From assembly GCA_002328865.1 (NCBI GenBank), contig DCWO01000059.1:1-18757 (forward strand): a DNA stretch of 18,757 bases, in the 5' to 3' direction. Within the stretch, counting starts at the first letter, position 1. Every line of letters starts with the position of its first letter. The position numbers and the translations under genes were made by a program. Below are positions 7,289 through 15,143 of the stretch, one piece after another. The stretch comes from Dehalococcoidia bacterium UBA2160. GTDB lineage: Bacteria; Chloroflexota; Dehalococcoidia; Lucifugimonadales; UBA1123. Below the pieces are notes generated by a model that was given only the letters and a program-made list of their open reading frames with translations, ran no database searches and had not been told where the DNA came from.

Positions 7289-9538
7289 ATGAGCACGAAT
7301 CAGGAACTTAGCAACGACCTGAACTTATCGTTTACCGGGAGCGTCGCGCGATGGAGCGCACGCCACAAGTGGATCGTGCTAATCGCGACGATCGCCGTGT
7401 TGGGCGCTTCATTTATGCTCGCCGGTCAAATGAACGTCACGGGCGAAGGCGGCGTCGAAACCACCGACACTCGCCGGGCCAGCGCTCTGATCGAAAAAGC
7501 CACGGGCGCCGAACCGCGCGCCGAAGAGTTCATCCTCGTTGAAGCGGCCGAAGGATCGGTCGAGGAGGCGCTGTTCGAGTCGGTGGTCGGCGACATCGTC
7601 GCCAAAGTCCGCGCTATCGAAGCGGTCGAGAGCGCGGTCAGCTACCTGGACGGGGCCGAGGCGCTTCGCACGTCCGACGGACGGCTGGCGCTCATACAAG
7701 TAACCACCTCACTCGGGCAGACCGATGACCTTGAGCCGGCCGAGCCTGTGCTCGACGTGGTCGAGGATGCGAATGAACACTCCGGCCTGCGCGTCACAAC
7801 GATCGGCAACATGAGCGTCGAGCGCCTCTTCGGCGAGATGGCGGAAGAGACGTTCCAGAAGGGCGAGATGATCGGCATCATCACGGCGCTGGTCATAATG
7901 TTGGCCGTATTCGGCGCGGTGGTGGCCGCCGCGATCCCGTTGTTGCTCGCAATTGCCGCTGTGCTCACGGCCGTCGGAATAATCTCCGCGGTCAGCATGA
8001 TCTGGGAGCTGAACGAGTTCACCGTGATCGTGACCACGATGGTCGGCCTGGCCGTCGGCATCGACTACACGCTGCTGATCGTGCAGCGGTTCCGCGAGGA
8101 GCGCGACCGCGGCTACGAGCGCTTCGACGCGATCGGCATCGCGGGCGCCACGGCGAGCCGGACCGTGCTCTTCTCAGGCGTCGCGGTCGCCATCGCTCTC
8201 GCCGGCATGCTGATCATGCCGGACATCTTGTTCAAAAGCTTCGGAGTCGGCGCAATAGTCGTCGTGGTCACCGCGGTAGCCGCGGCACTGACGCTGCTGC
8301 CCGCGCTGCTCGGTCTGTTGGGCGACCGCGTGAACTGGTTGACCATACCGATCCTCGGTCGGCGTCGCAGTACTGAGAGCGGCGGCGGCATGTGGGGCGC
8401 GATTACATCCGTCGTAGCGGCCCATCCGGCAGTTAGCGCAGTCATCACCGCGGTCATCCTCATCGGGCTCACGGCGCCTGTATTGATGCTCGAGCTTGGC
8501 TCCGGCGGCGTAAGCATGCTGCCCGACGACACCGATGAACGACATGCGTTCAACGTCGTCATTGACCGGTTCTCTGACGGCATCATCACAGCCGACATCG
8601 TCGTGCTCGCCCCTGACGTCAACACGGCGGCTATACAAGGCGGCCTCGAGACGTTGAGCGCGTCACTTGAGTCCGACGACTTCTTCGGATCGTCGGAGAC
8701 GATGACCAGCCCGAAAGGCGACCTCGTGGACGTCAGGGTCTCGATCGCGGGTGACATCTCCAGCGACGAGTCGATCGCCGGCATCACCCGCCTGCGCGAC
8801 GACTACATCCCCGCTGCATTCGATGGCGTCGACGCCGAGGTGCTGGTGGGCGGCGGCACGGCCGAGGTCATGGACTCAGTCGCCATCGTATGGACGTACG
8901 TGCCGCTGATCATGGCCGCGGTCCTGGCGGCGAGCTTCCTGCTGTTGTTCATCGCCTTCCGGTCCATCGTAGTGCCGCTGAAGGCAGTCGTAATGAACCT
9001 GCTGTCGGTCGGCGCGGCATACGGAATGGTGGTGCTGGTCTTCCAGAAGGGCGTCGGCAGCAGCCTGTTCGGCTTCCAGGAGGTCCCGGTCATCGAGTCG
9101 TGGATTCCGTTGTTCCTATTCGCCATCCTGTTCGGACTCTCGATGGACTACCACGTCTTCCTGCTAAGCCGGATCAAGGAGCGATACGAAGAGACCGGTG
9201 ACAACTCCGGCTCGATGGTCTACGGCCTGCACTCGACGGCCTCGATAATCACCGGCGCGGCCCTAATCATGGTCGCCGTCTTCGGCGGATTCGCGCTCGG
9301 ACCGTTGTCGATGTTCCAACAGATGGGATTCGGCCTGGCAGTCGCGGTGATCCTCGACGCGACGATCATCCGCATGGTCCTCGTCCCCGCGAGCATGGAG
9401 CTGCTGGGCGACAAGAACTGGTACTTCCCCGCTTGGCTGGAGTGGCTGCCCAAGATCAGCATCGAGGGCAAGCGCGGGGAAGAGCCCGAGGCACAGCCAA
9501 ACGGCCAACCCGAGGCGCAAGCGGCGTTCGGCGATTAA
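7289..9538 (+). CDS. MMPL/RND superfamily transporter
   Basis: This 749-residue inner-membrane permease belongs to the MMPL branch of the RND superfamily, proton-driven exporters of lipids or hydrophobic compounds. The layout is the usual internal duplication. TM1 lies at about 28-46, then a periplasmic domain of about 140 residues, then a cluster of membrane segments (about 195-370). A cytoplasmic linker, another TM, a second periplasmic domain and a second TM cluster follow. Each half carries the family signature after its third-to-fourth TM: G-I-D-Y-T-L-L-I-V-Q-R-x-R-E-E in the first and G-L-S-M-D-Y-H-V-F-L-L-S-R in the second. I chose ATG 7289 because GGAGAGGGG (7275-7283) stands six bases upstream; the in-frame open region back to 7136 lacks an SD. 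The cargo is unknown. A strong hairpin follows. Confidence 0.92.
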   Translation: MSTNQELSNDLNLSFTGSVARWSARHKWIVLIATIAVLGASFMLAGQMNVTGEGGVETTDTRRASALIEKATGAEPRAEEFILVEAAEGSVEEALFESVVGDIVAKVRAIEAVESAVSYLDGAEALRTSDGRLALIQVTTSLGQTDDLEPAEPVLDVVEDANEHSGLRVTTIGNMSVERLFGEMAEETFQKGEMIGIITALVIMLAVFGAVVAAAIPLLLAIAAVLTAVGIISAVSMIWELNEFTVIVTTMVGLAVGIDYTLLIVQRFREERDRGYERFDAIGIAGATASRTVLFSGVAVAIALAGMLIMPDILFKSFGVGAIVVVVTAVAAALTLLPALLGLLGDRVNWLTIPILGRRRSTESGGGMWGAITSVVAAHPAVSAVITAVILIGLTAPVLMLELGSGGVSMLPDDTDERHAFNVVIDRFSDGIITADIVVLAPDVNTAAIQGGLETLSASLESDDFFGSSETMTSPKGDLVDVRVSIAGDISSDESIAGITRLRDDYIPAAFDGVDAEVLVGGGTAEVMDSVAIVWTYVPLIMAAVLAASFLLLFIAFRSIVVPLKAVVMNLLSVGAAYGMVVLVFQKGVGSSLFGFQEVPVIESWIPLFLFAILFGLSMDYHVFLLSRIKERYEETGDNSGSMVYGLHSTASIITGAALIMVAVFGGFALGPLSMFQQMGFGLAVAVILDATIIRMVLVPASMELLGDKNWYFPAWLEWLPKISIEGKRGEEPEAQPNGQPEAQAAFGD

Positions 9539-9578
9539 CTGAAACCAAGTCTACTTGAACCGACCGCATGAGGTCATC

Positions 9579-9609
9579 AAGCGGAGCAGGCATCAAACCT
9601 GCTCCGCTT
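9579..9609 (+). terminator. strong hairpin, probable terminator after the MMPL gene
   Basis: A perfect 12-bp inverted repeat (AAGCGGAGCAGG at 9579-9590, CCTGCTCCGCTT at 9598-9609) has a 7-base loop. It begins about 40 bp after the permease stop and is followed by a G/T-rich stretch rather than a pure T-run. The AA/TT ends make it partly symmetric, so it could also act from the other strand. Very probably it separates the permease unit from the DinB unit. Confidence 0.7.
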
Positions 9610-9682
9610 GTGTTGTGCGGCGCCCGCGGCGAGTGCCTGACATCGCCTCCACGCGGGAGCCGCGCGTTCCTCGTTCGCGCCC

Positions 9683-9690
9683 TGTATGAT
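9683..9690 (+). promoter_or_regulatory. possible -10 element upstream of dinB-like gene
   Basis: TATGAT (9685-9690, 5/6 match) with a TG just before it could be a -10 element for the DinB/hydrolase unit. It would give a leader of roughly 20 bases. No good -35 hexamer is found 16-18 bp upstream, so support is weak. Confidence 0.3.
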
Positions 9691-9718
9691 GTCGGCAAGC
9701 TCACGCAGGAGGCGTCCA

Positions 9719-10201
9719 ATGCACACGCTCGTACAGATGCAGCGCATCGCGAGGATGGAGTTCGTGAGGGGATTGCAGGGGTTGTCGGACGAGGACGCTC
9801 GGAAGCGCGTCGAGCCGATGAACTGCATAAGCTGGCAGATCGGGCACGTCGCGTATCAGCAGCGGGCTTTTTTCGTGGACTGGCCTCAGGGCAAGGAATC
9901 TCCCAACGAGTACACGCCTTTCGGGACCGGCAGTCCGGCCTCGCAGCCGCCGCTGGACGAGGTCATGGCGCTGTGGCAAGCGTCGTGCGACGAGGCCGAC
10001 GTGTGGCTCGAAGCCGCGACGGAGGAGAGCCTTCAAACGCCGCAGAGCTCGTCGCCGGAAGGCGAAAACGGGGGCACACTGATCGTTCGCAACATCTGCC
10101 ACACCTGGTGTCACATCGGCGAAATCAGCGCGATCCGGCAGATCCTGGGTCACGAGCCGCCCGAGTTCGTGGAGATGTACGGTTGGAATTACGGCAAGTA
10201 A
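9719..10201 (+). CDS. DinB superfamily protein
   Basis: The 160-residue product has the features of the DinB/YfiT four-helix-bundle metalloprotein family, which includes thiol-dependent S-transferases and many proteins of unknown activity. The expected three-histidine metal site is visible: His43 in S-W-Q-I-G-H-V-A-Y-Q, and His128 and His132 in C-H-T-W-C-H-I-G-E-I. The length is typical. I chose ATG 9719 because AGGAGG (9707-9712) lies six bases upstream; ATG 9686 is in frame but has no SD. The stop is 40 bp before the hydrolase start, so the two probably share a transcript. A decayed copy of the last two-thirds of this gene lies about 1.4 kb downstream. The enzymatic role cannot be assigned. 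Confidence 0.85.
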   Translation: MHTLVQMQRIARMEFVRGLQGLSDEDARKRVEPMNCISWQIGHVAYQQRAFFVDWPQGKESPNEYTPFGTGSPASQPPLDEVMALWQASCDEADVWLEAATEESLQTPQSSSPEGENGGTLIVRNICHTWCHIGEISAIRQILGHEPPEFVEMYGWNYGK

Positions 10202-10241
10202 CGCTGACGTCGAGCGATGACTCAACCCACGAGGAGATAGA

Positions 10242-11249
10242 ATGACCGACACTTTCGAGTTGGGCGACGTGGTCTTGCAATCCGGACTTACGCTGCGAGC
10301 GGCAAAGCTCTCGTATACGACGTACGGGGAGTTGAACGCCGGGCGAGACAACGTAATCGTGTTCCCGACGTTCTTCGGGTCGAACCACACCGGCAATGAA
10401 CCGATGATCGGCGAAGGCATGGCGTTGGACCCGTCACGCTATTTCATCATCGTGCCAAATCTGTTTGGAAACGGGATGTCGTCGTCGCCCAGCAACATGC
10501 CACAGCCTTATGACCGGGCTCGATTCCCGAAGGTGACCTACTACGACAACATTGCATTTCAGCATCGGCTGGTCACGGAGAAATTCGGAGTCGAGCGCAT
10601 TGCCCTGGTTTGCGGGTTTTCGATGGGCGCGCAGCAGTCGTTTCACTGGGGGGCGTTGCATCCCGACATGGTGGTGCGAATCGCTCCGTGGTGCGGATCC
10701 GCCAGAACGTCACGCCACAACTTCGTTTTCCTGGAGGGAGTCAAGGCCGCGCTCACCGCCGACGACGCCTGGAACAACGGTTGGTATGACCGGCAGCCCA
10801 CCAAAGGCATCCAGGCGATGGCTCGCGTATATGCCGGGTGGGGTCCGTCTCAGGCGTTCTACCGTGAGAAAGTCTATATTGAGATGGGGTTCTCGTCCGT
10901 CGAAGACTACCTAATCACCGGCTGGGAGGGCAGATTTCGAGAGACCGACGCCAACGATTTTCTGACGATGATCGACACCTGGCAGAACGGCGACATCTCC
11001 GATAATCCAATCTACGATGGCGACTTTGAGGCCGCTCTGGGCGCAATCAAAGCGAAGGCTATCGTAATGCCATCGCAGACCGATCAGTACTTTCCCCCGG
11101 AGGACAACGAGATCGAAGTGGCCCACATGCCTAACGCCGATCTTAGGGTCATCCCCTCGATCTGGGGACATCTGGCCGGAGGGCCGGGCCGCAATCCTTC
11201 AGACACGCAGTTCATCGACGACGCATTAAAGGAGTTGCTGAACCGTTAG
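10242..11249 (+). CDS. MetX-like alpha/beta hydrolase
   Basis: This 335-residue alpha/beta-hydrolase resembles the homoserine O-acetyltransferase (MetX) family. Visible elements are an N-terminal L-x-Y-x-T-Y-G-E-L-N segment (24-32), a nucleophile elbow G-F-S-M-G-A with Ser127, Asp281 in S-Q-T-D-Q-Y-F-P-P, and His310 in W-G-H-L-A-G. The catalytic triad is therefore complete. True MetX enzymes usually have G-G-S-M-G at the elbow and a G-H-D-x-F at the His. Here both differ, so I favour a related hydrolase or acyltransferase rather than methionine synthesis. The start at 10242 has a GAGGAGATAG-type SD just upstream. Codon use matches its neighbours. It sits between the intact DinB gene and its decayed copy, and a 10-bp hairpin follows the stop. 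Confidence 0.87.
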   Translation: MTDTFELGDVVLQSGLTLRAAKLSYTTYGELNAGRDNVIVFPTFFGSNHTGNEPMIGEGMALDPSRYFIIVPNLFGNGMSSSPSNMPQPYDRARFPKVTYYDNIAFQHRLVTEKFGVERIALVCGFSMGAQQSFHWGALHPDMVVRIAPWCGSARTSRHNFVFLEGVKAALTADDAWNNGWYDRQPTKGIQAMARVYAGWGPSQAFYREKVYIEMGFSSVEDYLITGWEGRFRETDANDFLTMIDTWQNGDISDNPIYDGDFEAALGAIKAKAIVMPSQTDQYFPPEDNEIEVAHMPNADLRVIPSIWGHLAGGPGRNPSDTQFIDDALKELLNR

Positions 11250-11268
11250 TTCGCGACAGCGACCAATC

Positions 11269-11295
11269 ACTGGTTTTGGGAGCCGCAAAACCAGT
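11269..11295 (+). terminator. hairpin, probable terminator after the MetX-like hydrolase
   Basis: ACTGGTTTTG (11269-11278) and CAAAACCAGT (11286-11295) form a perfect 10-bp stem with a 7-base loop. It starts 20 bp after the stop codon. No T-run follows, but the position fits a terminator or a 3'-end-protecting structure. Confidence 0.6.
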
Positions 11296-11330
11296 CAGCC
11301 GGTGAGACGTTTGATCTGAGGCATGTAGAT

Positions 11331-11523
11331 CGCAGCAGCCGCTGGGCGAGGTCATGGCGCTGTGACAGGCTTCGTGCAACGAGGCCGACGTTTGGCTTGA
11401 ATCCGCCACGGAGGGGCGCCTTCAACTGCCTTTGAGCTCGTCGCCGGAGGGCGAAAACGGAGGCACACTGATCGTTCGCAATATCTTCACACCTGAGGCC
11501 ACATCGGGGAGATGTACGGTTGG
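11331..11523 (+). pseudogene. decayed partial copy of the dinB-like gene
   Basis: This stretch is clearly related at the nucleotide level to 9946-10190 of the intact DinB-like gene. The match starts at a GCAGCxGCCGCTGGxCGAGG block. It continues through GTCATGGCGCTGTG, CGAGGCCGACGT and GCTCGTCGCCGGA, then through GGCGAAAACGG and GGCACACTGATCGTTCGCAA. It ends at GGxGATGTACGGTTGG. The copy lacks the 5' part. A Trp codon has become TGA (near 11363), small indels disturb the CHTWCH metal site, and roughly 45-50 bp before the GATGTACGGTTGG block are deleted. No working protein can come from it. An open frame running through part of this remnant into the methyltransferase gene (from 11432) is fortuitous. 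Confidence 0.85.
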
Positions 11524-11638
11524 TCGACGTCGGAGTCTCATCTGGCGCACTCTCCGGGCGTCACACGCGTCACCTCGCGTGGTCCCGGATTCTTCGATCA
11601 GCTCAGGGTGGCATTACGGCAGTGCCGAGGAGCATGGA

Positions 11639-12277
11639 ATGGTCGACTACAACAACGTCATCGGTGATTTGCGAACCGCCTACGACGGCGCCGCCAGCGG
11701 GCGCAACGCGGCCGAACGCATAGCGTGGAAGGTCGCTGAGAGACAGAGGTTCCTCGATCTGCTTGAAGCCGAGAAAGCGAAGCGATTGCTGGAGATCGGG
11801 GCAGGGACTGGTCAGGACAGCCTGTTCTTTCGGAGCAACGGGCTCGACGTCGTCGCGACCGATCTATCGCCCGAGCACGTTCGCCTGTGTCGAGACAAAG
11901 GCCTCGAGGCGCACGTGATGGACTTCCTAGGGTTGAACTTCCTGGCAGCATCGTTCGATGCGGTTTACGCATTCAACTGTCTGCTCCACGTCCCGTCCGC
12001 TGATTTCCTGGCCGTGCTCAAGCGCATCGACCGTGTACTGCGGCCTAGCGGCGCCTTCTTCCTGGGCCAGTACGGCGGAGTCGAACGAGAAGGGAGCATG
12101 GAAGACGACAGACATGTTCCACCAAGGTTCTTCCGCACCTACTCGGACGACAACATGCGGCGCCACGTTTCCGATGTGTTCGACATCCTGAACTTCACCA
12201 CGCTTCGAATATGGGAAGACCCAGATACTCCGGGCCACTTCCAGTCGATTCATCTTCGCAGTCGCGCCCGCCGTTAG
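11639..12277 (+). CDS. SAM-dependent class I methyltransferase
   Basis: The 212-residue protein has a Rossmann-type methyltransferase core (methyltransferase 11/25-like). Motif I is L-L-E-I-G-A-G-T-G-Q-D-S (50-61), followed by an acidic strand end V-V-A-T-D-L-S (Asp75) that binds the SAM ribose. Then come a D-A-V-Y-A-F-N-C-L-L-H-V motif-IV-like strand and I-D-R-V-L-R-P-S-G-A-F-F-L-G. I chose ATG 11639, read M-V-D-Y-N-N, because GAGGAG (11627-11632) lies six bases upstream. The longer open frame from 11432 runs through the DinB remnant and is not a natural N-terminus. The substrate is not apparent; small-molecule methylation is most likely. It stands alone, between a pseudogene and the second CoA-transferase operon. 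Confidence 0.88.
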   Translation: MVDYNNVIGDLRTAYDGAASGRNAAERIAWKVAERQRFLDLLEAEKAKRLLEIGAGTGQDSLFFRSNGLDVVATDLSPEHVRLCRDKGLEAHVMDFLGLNFLAASFDAVYAFNCLLHVPSADFLAVLKRIDRVLRPSGAFFLGQYGGVEREGSMEDDRHVPPRFFRTYSDDNMRRHVSDVFDILNFTTLRIWEDPDTPGHFQSIHLRSRARR

Positions 12278-12488
12278 GCGCGACAGGCTCTTCCTGCGAA
12301 ACCCCAGGTCCTTCACTTCTCTCAGCGCGGCGGCTGGACGTTCCTTCGCGCATTGAGTTGCCCAGATCGGGCGTTCGCGGCATGCGCGGCAGTGGTATCC
12401 TCTTGGCGAGTTTGCCTGGAACTCGGTCAGTGCCAGACGCGCGGCCCTGGCCGTCGCTGACACGAACGAGCCAGAGGAGAATTGCCAC

Positions 12489-13817
12489 ATGACTGCTGCC
12501 CGACCATTGGCTGGCGTGCGGGTCGTCGATTTCACATGGGTTCGGGCCGGTCCTTGGTCGGCCCGTTGGCTCGCGATCCTTGGGGCCGACGTCATAAAGG
12601 TGGAGTGGCCGGAGCGCCTCGACTCGTCTCGGCGCAATCAGACGACAGTGCCTCCCGGAGTCGAGCCCGGACCTAACTCTTCCGGGATGTTTGCCGATCT
12701 GCACGTCAACAAACGCGCCATCACGATCAACGTTCGGACTCTGAAGGGGATGGAGCTGATCCAACGGCTGATCTCGGTGTCCGATGTCGTGATCGAGAAC
12801 TTCTCGTCCCGCGTGATGCAAAGCTGGGGGTTGGGCTACGACGAGATGACAAAGCTCAACCCAGCGATCATCTACGTCTCGATGGCCGGCCTCGGCCACA
12901 CCGGACGAAACCACGCGTATACGACCATGGGGCCGTCCGCTCAGGCGCTGTCGGGGCTTACCTATCTGTCCGGCCTGCCAGACGAGCCGCCCGCCGGCTG
13001 GGGTTGGTCGTATCTGGACGACACCGGCGGGATGTACGGCGCAATGACCGCGTTGACGGCGTTGCGACACCGAGACGCCACCGGCCTGGGGCAGCACGTC
13101 GACCTTTCGCAGATGGCCGTCGGCGTCACGCTGAACGGCTCCGCGATCTTGGATCGAACCGTCAACGGCCGGCCCTCCCGTAGAGAGGGCTATCCGCCAG
13201 GAAACAGGACCGTGTGGCCGGGCGCCCCGGCCATCAACAACTATCGCGGTCCGACGGCCGTCCCGCACAACGCTTACCGCACGCGAGGCGAAGGATACAA
13301 CGACTGGTGCGTGATTGCGTGCCATTCGGACGATGAGTGGAATTCATTGGTCCGCCTCATGGGCGACCCCGATTGGGCCACGGGCGGCCGATTCGATTCA
13401 CTCTCGGAGCGCATCCGAAATCAACGGAAGCTGGACGACGGCGTAGAGGCGTGGACTCTGACCATGGGCAAGTACGAGCTAACAGCGGCATGCCAGGCGG
13501 CCGGGGTGCGCGCGATGCCGGTGCAAAGCTCCGAGGACAGGGTGGAGCACGACTCGCAGCTCGGGCGCCGTGGTATGTACACTCCGATCGACCATCCCGT
13601 CGTTGGCAATCGAAAAGTTCAGAACGCCCCGTTCGAGTTCTCGAAGTCCGAAGCGGACATCCGAGGCCCCGCGCCGCTGCTCGGACAGCACACGGTTGAC
13701 GTCATGGTCGACCTGCTGGGATTGAGCCGCGAGGAGGCGTTGGCCGGTTACGACGACGGCACGTTCTGGCCCGCTGACATGCCGAGGTTCGACTACGTCG
13801 AGGAGGCGTTGAGATGA
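12489..13817 (+). CDS. CaiB/BaiF class III CoA-transferase (first of pair 2)
   Basis: This 442-residue class III CoA-transferase starts at ATG 12489, with GAGGAGA upstream (about nine bases). The N-terminus shows V-V-D-F-T-W-V-R-A-G-P (residues 12-22) and L-G-A-D-V-I-K-V-E (31-39). D-V-V-I-E-N-F falls near 99-105. Asp177 (L-D-D-T-G-G) aligns with the catalytic Asp169 of formyl-CoA transferase; Asp178 beside it is an alternative. The family's G-x-G-Q-x-V-D motif and a C-terminal R/G-P-A-P-L-L-G-Q-H-T are present. An insertion-rich region around 200-250 makes it somewhat longer than the pair-1 enzymes. Its TGA stop overlaps the next gene's ATG (ATGA), so the two subunits are translationally coupled. 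The substrate is unknown. Confidence 0.9.
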   Translation: MTAARPLAGVRVVDFTWVRAGPWSARWLAILGADVIKVEWPERLDSSRRNQTTVPPGVEPGPNSSGMFADLHVNKRAITINVRTLKGMELIQRLISVSDVVIENFSSRVMQSWGLGYDEMTKLNPAIIYVSMAGLGHTGRNHAYTTMGPSAQALSGLTYLSGLPDEPPAGWGWSYLDDTGGMYGAMTALTALRHRDATGLGQHVDLSQMAVGVTLNGSAILDRTVNGRPSRREGYPPGNRTVWPGAPAINNYRGPTAVPHNAYRTRGEGYNDWCVIACHSDDEWNSLVRLMGDPDWATGGRFDSLSERIRNQRKLDDGVEAWTLTMGKYELTAACQAAGVRAMPVQSSEDRVEHDSQLGRRGMYTPIDHPVVGNRKVQNAPFEFSKSEADIRGPAPLLGQHTVDVMVDLLGLSREEALAGYDDGTFWPADMPRFDYVEEALR

Positions 13818-15076
13818 CCGAACGGCGGGACACTTCAGGCCCGCTGTCCGGGATCAGAGTGCTGGAGATCGCGGACGAAAAGGCCCAGTTCTGCGGCAAA
13901 CTGATAGCCGACCTCGGAGCTGACGTGATCAAAATCGAGCCCCCGGGCGGACAGAACACCCGGCGGGTTGGACCGTTTCTCAACGATGAGCCGCACCCCG
14001 AGCGAAGCCTCTACTTCTGGCACTACAACACGTCGAAGCGCGGAATCACGCTCGACCTTGAGACTTCGGACGGAAACCAACTCTTCGAGCGACTGGCCTC
14101 GACTGCGGATATAGTCCTGGAGTCGTACGCTCCAGGCTATCTCGCATCGTTGGGTCTCGGCTACGATGATCTGGCTATCGACAATCCGAAGCTGATAATG
14201 TGCTCCGTGACGCCCTTCGGCCAAACCGGTCCCTGGCGCGACTACCGAACGTCGGACCTGCTGCACATGGCCGCCGGAGGGCAGATGGCTTCGTGCGGAT
14301 ACGACGACGAGGACGTTCCCAATCCGCCGCCGATCGCTCCCGGAGGCGGCAACGCCTGGCACATGGGGTGCCATTTCGCTTACATGGCGATCATGGCCGC
14401 GCTGCACTTCCGGCACGTCAGCGGCGAAGGCCAGTACATCGACGCCTCGGTCCACGAGGCGTGCGCACTGACGACCGAGGGCGCGATCCCTGCGTACATC
14501 TATACGGGCGCCGTCGTGCAGCGACACACGGGACGTCACGCGTCGGCCGGCGACTCGGCGCCGAATCAAATTCCCGCGTCCGACGGCGGTTGGGTCCAGA
14601 CCACCGGTTCCGGCGGCAATCCGACGCCGAGACGGTTGCGAGGGCTAGCCGAGTGGATGGACACGCATGGCCTCGCGGGCGATCTCCTGGACGACAGGTA
14701 CTTGGATCTGGCGACGTTCCGAGAGAGCACCAGTCACATCAACGAAGTGATTGCGAACTTCATCGCCAACATGCCGCAAGAAGAAGCGTGGCGCGGCGGT
14801 CAGGAGCGCGGATACCCGTGGGGCGCCGTCCGCACGCTGGACGAGATCGTCGACGACCCGCACCTGGCGGACAGGGGTTTCTTCGTCGAGGTGGAGCACC
14901 CCGAGCTCGGTCGGAGCTATGCGTACCCGGGCACGGCGGCAATCTACAACGGCTCGCCGTGGAACATCTCCCGACGCGCCCCGTTGATCGGCGAGCACAA
15001 CCTCGAGGTGTATTGCGGCGAGCTCGGCCTGAGCAAACCTGCGCTGACGGTGCTTGCTGAGAACGGAGTGGTGTAG
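13814..15076 (+). CDS. CaiB/BaiF CoA-transferase homologue lacking the catalytic Asp (second of pair 2)
   Basis: This 420-residue protein has a clear class III CoA-transferase fold. It shows L-G-A-D-V-I-K-I-E-P-P-G-G (34-46), T-P-F-G-Q-T-G-P-W (133-141), G-E-G-Q-Y-I-D (204-210) and a C-terminal R-A-P-L-I-G-E-H-N. Two active-site elements are altered. The usual A-G-P following the first strand is replaced by D-E-K-A-Q-F (21-26). The G-D-x-x-x-G segment carrying the nucleophilic Asp reads G-G-N-A-W-H-M-G (178-185), with Asn/Trp in place of Asp. On this evidence the subunit is unlikely to form the acyl-enzyme intermediate itself. The ATGA overlap with the upstream, Asp-containing gene suggests a heteromer in which only the partner is catalytic. 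Confidence 0.88.
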   Translation: MTERRDTSGPLSGIRVLEIADEKAQFCGKLIADLGADVIKIEPPGGQNTRRVGPFLNDEPHPERSLYFWHYNTSKRGITLDLETSDGNQLFERLASTADIVLESYAPGYLASLGLGYDDLAIDNPKLIMCSVTPFGQTGPWRDYRTSDLLHMAAGGQMASCGYDDEDVPNPPPIAPGGGNAWHMGCHFAYMAIMAALHFRHVSGEGQYIDASVHEACALTTEGAIPAYIYTGAVVQRHTGRHASAGDSAPNQIPASDGGWVQTTGSGGNPTPRRLRGLAEWMDTHGLAGDLLDDRYLDLATFRESTSHINEVIANFIANMPQEEAWRGGQERGYPWGAVRTLDEIVDDPHLADRGFFVEVEHPELGRSYAYPGTAAIYNGSPWNISRRAPLIGEHNLEVYCGELGLSKPALTVLAENGVV

Positions 15077-15084
15077 CGCGGAGA

Positions 15085-15113
15085 TTTACTATCACCGACC
15101 TACGTTGTACACT
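15085..15113 (+). promoter_or_regulatory. weak candidate promoter before the thiolase-like gene
   Basis: TTTACT (15085-15090) and TACACT (15108-15113) are each 4/6 matches to the -35 and -10 consensus with a 17-bp spacer. They lie in the 67-bp gap before the thiolase-like gene. The gene may equally be read from the CoA-transferase transcript. Confidence 0.3.
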
Positions 15114-15143
15114 CACGACACATCGCTAAGGGGGTGATTTTCT

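Larger units (their letters stand above)
11250..11638. other. intergenic region with dinB remnant
   Basis: This gap of about 390 bp between the hydrolase and methyltransferase genes holds the hairpin (11269-11295) and the DinB remnant (11331-11523). About 115 bp follow in which I recognise nothing, except a short GGCATTACGGCA that echoes the last codons of the intact DinB gene. Confidence 0.5.

Noticed and set aside
11432..11638. N-terminal extension of the methyltransferase beginning in the DinB remnant
   Set aside because: It translates decayed DinB sequence fused by chance. A good SD at 11627-11632 sets the start at 11639.
12195..13325. 376-codon minus-strand open frame opposite the CoA-transferase
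   Set aside because: It is a shadow frame: no SD, composition typical of antisense translation, and it crosses the well-defined start of the CoA-transferase.
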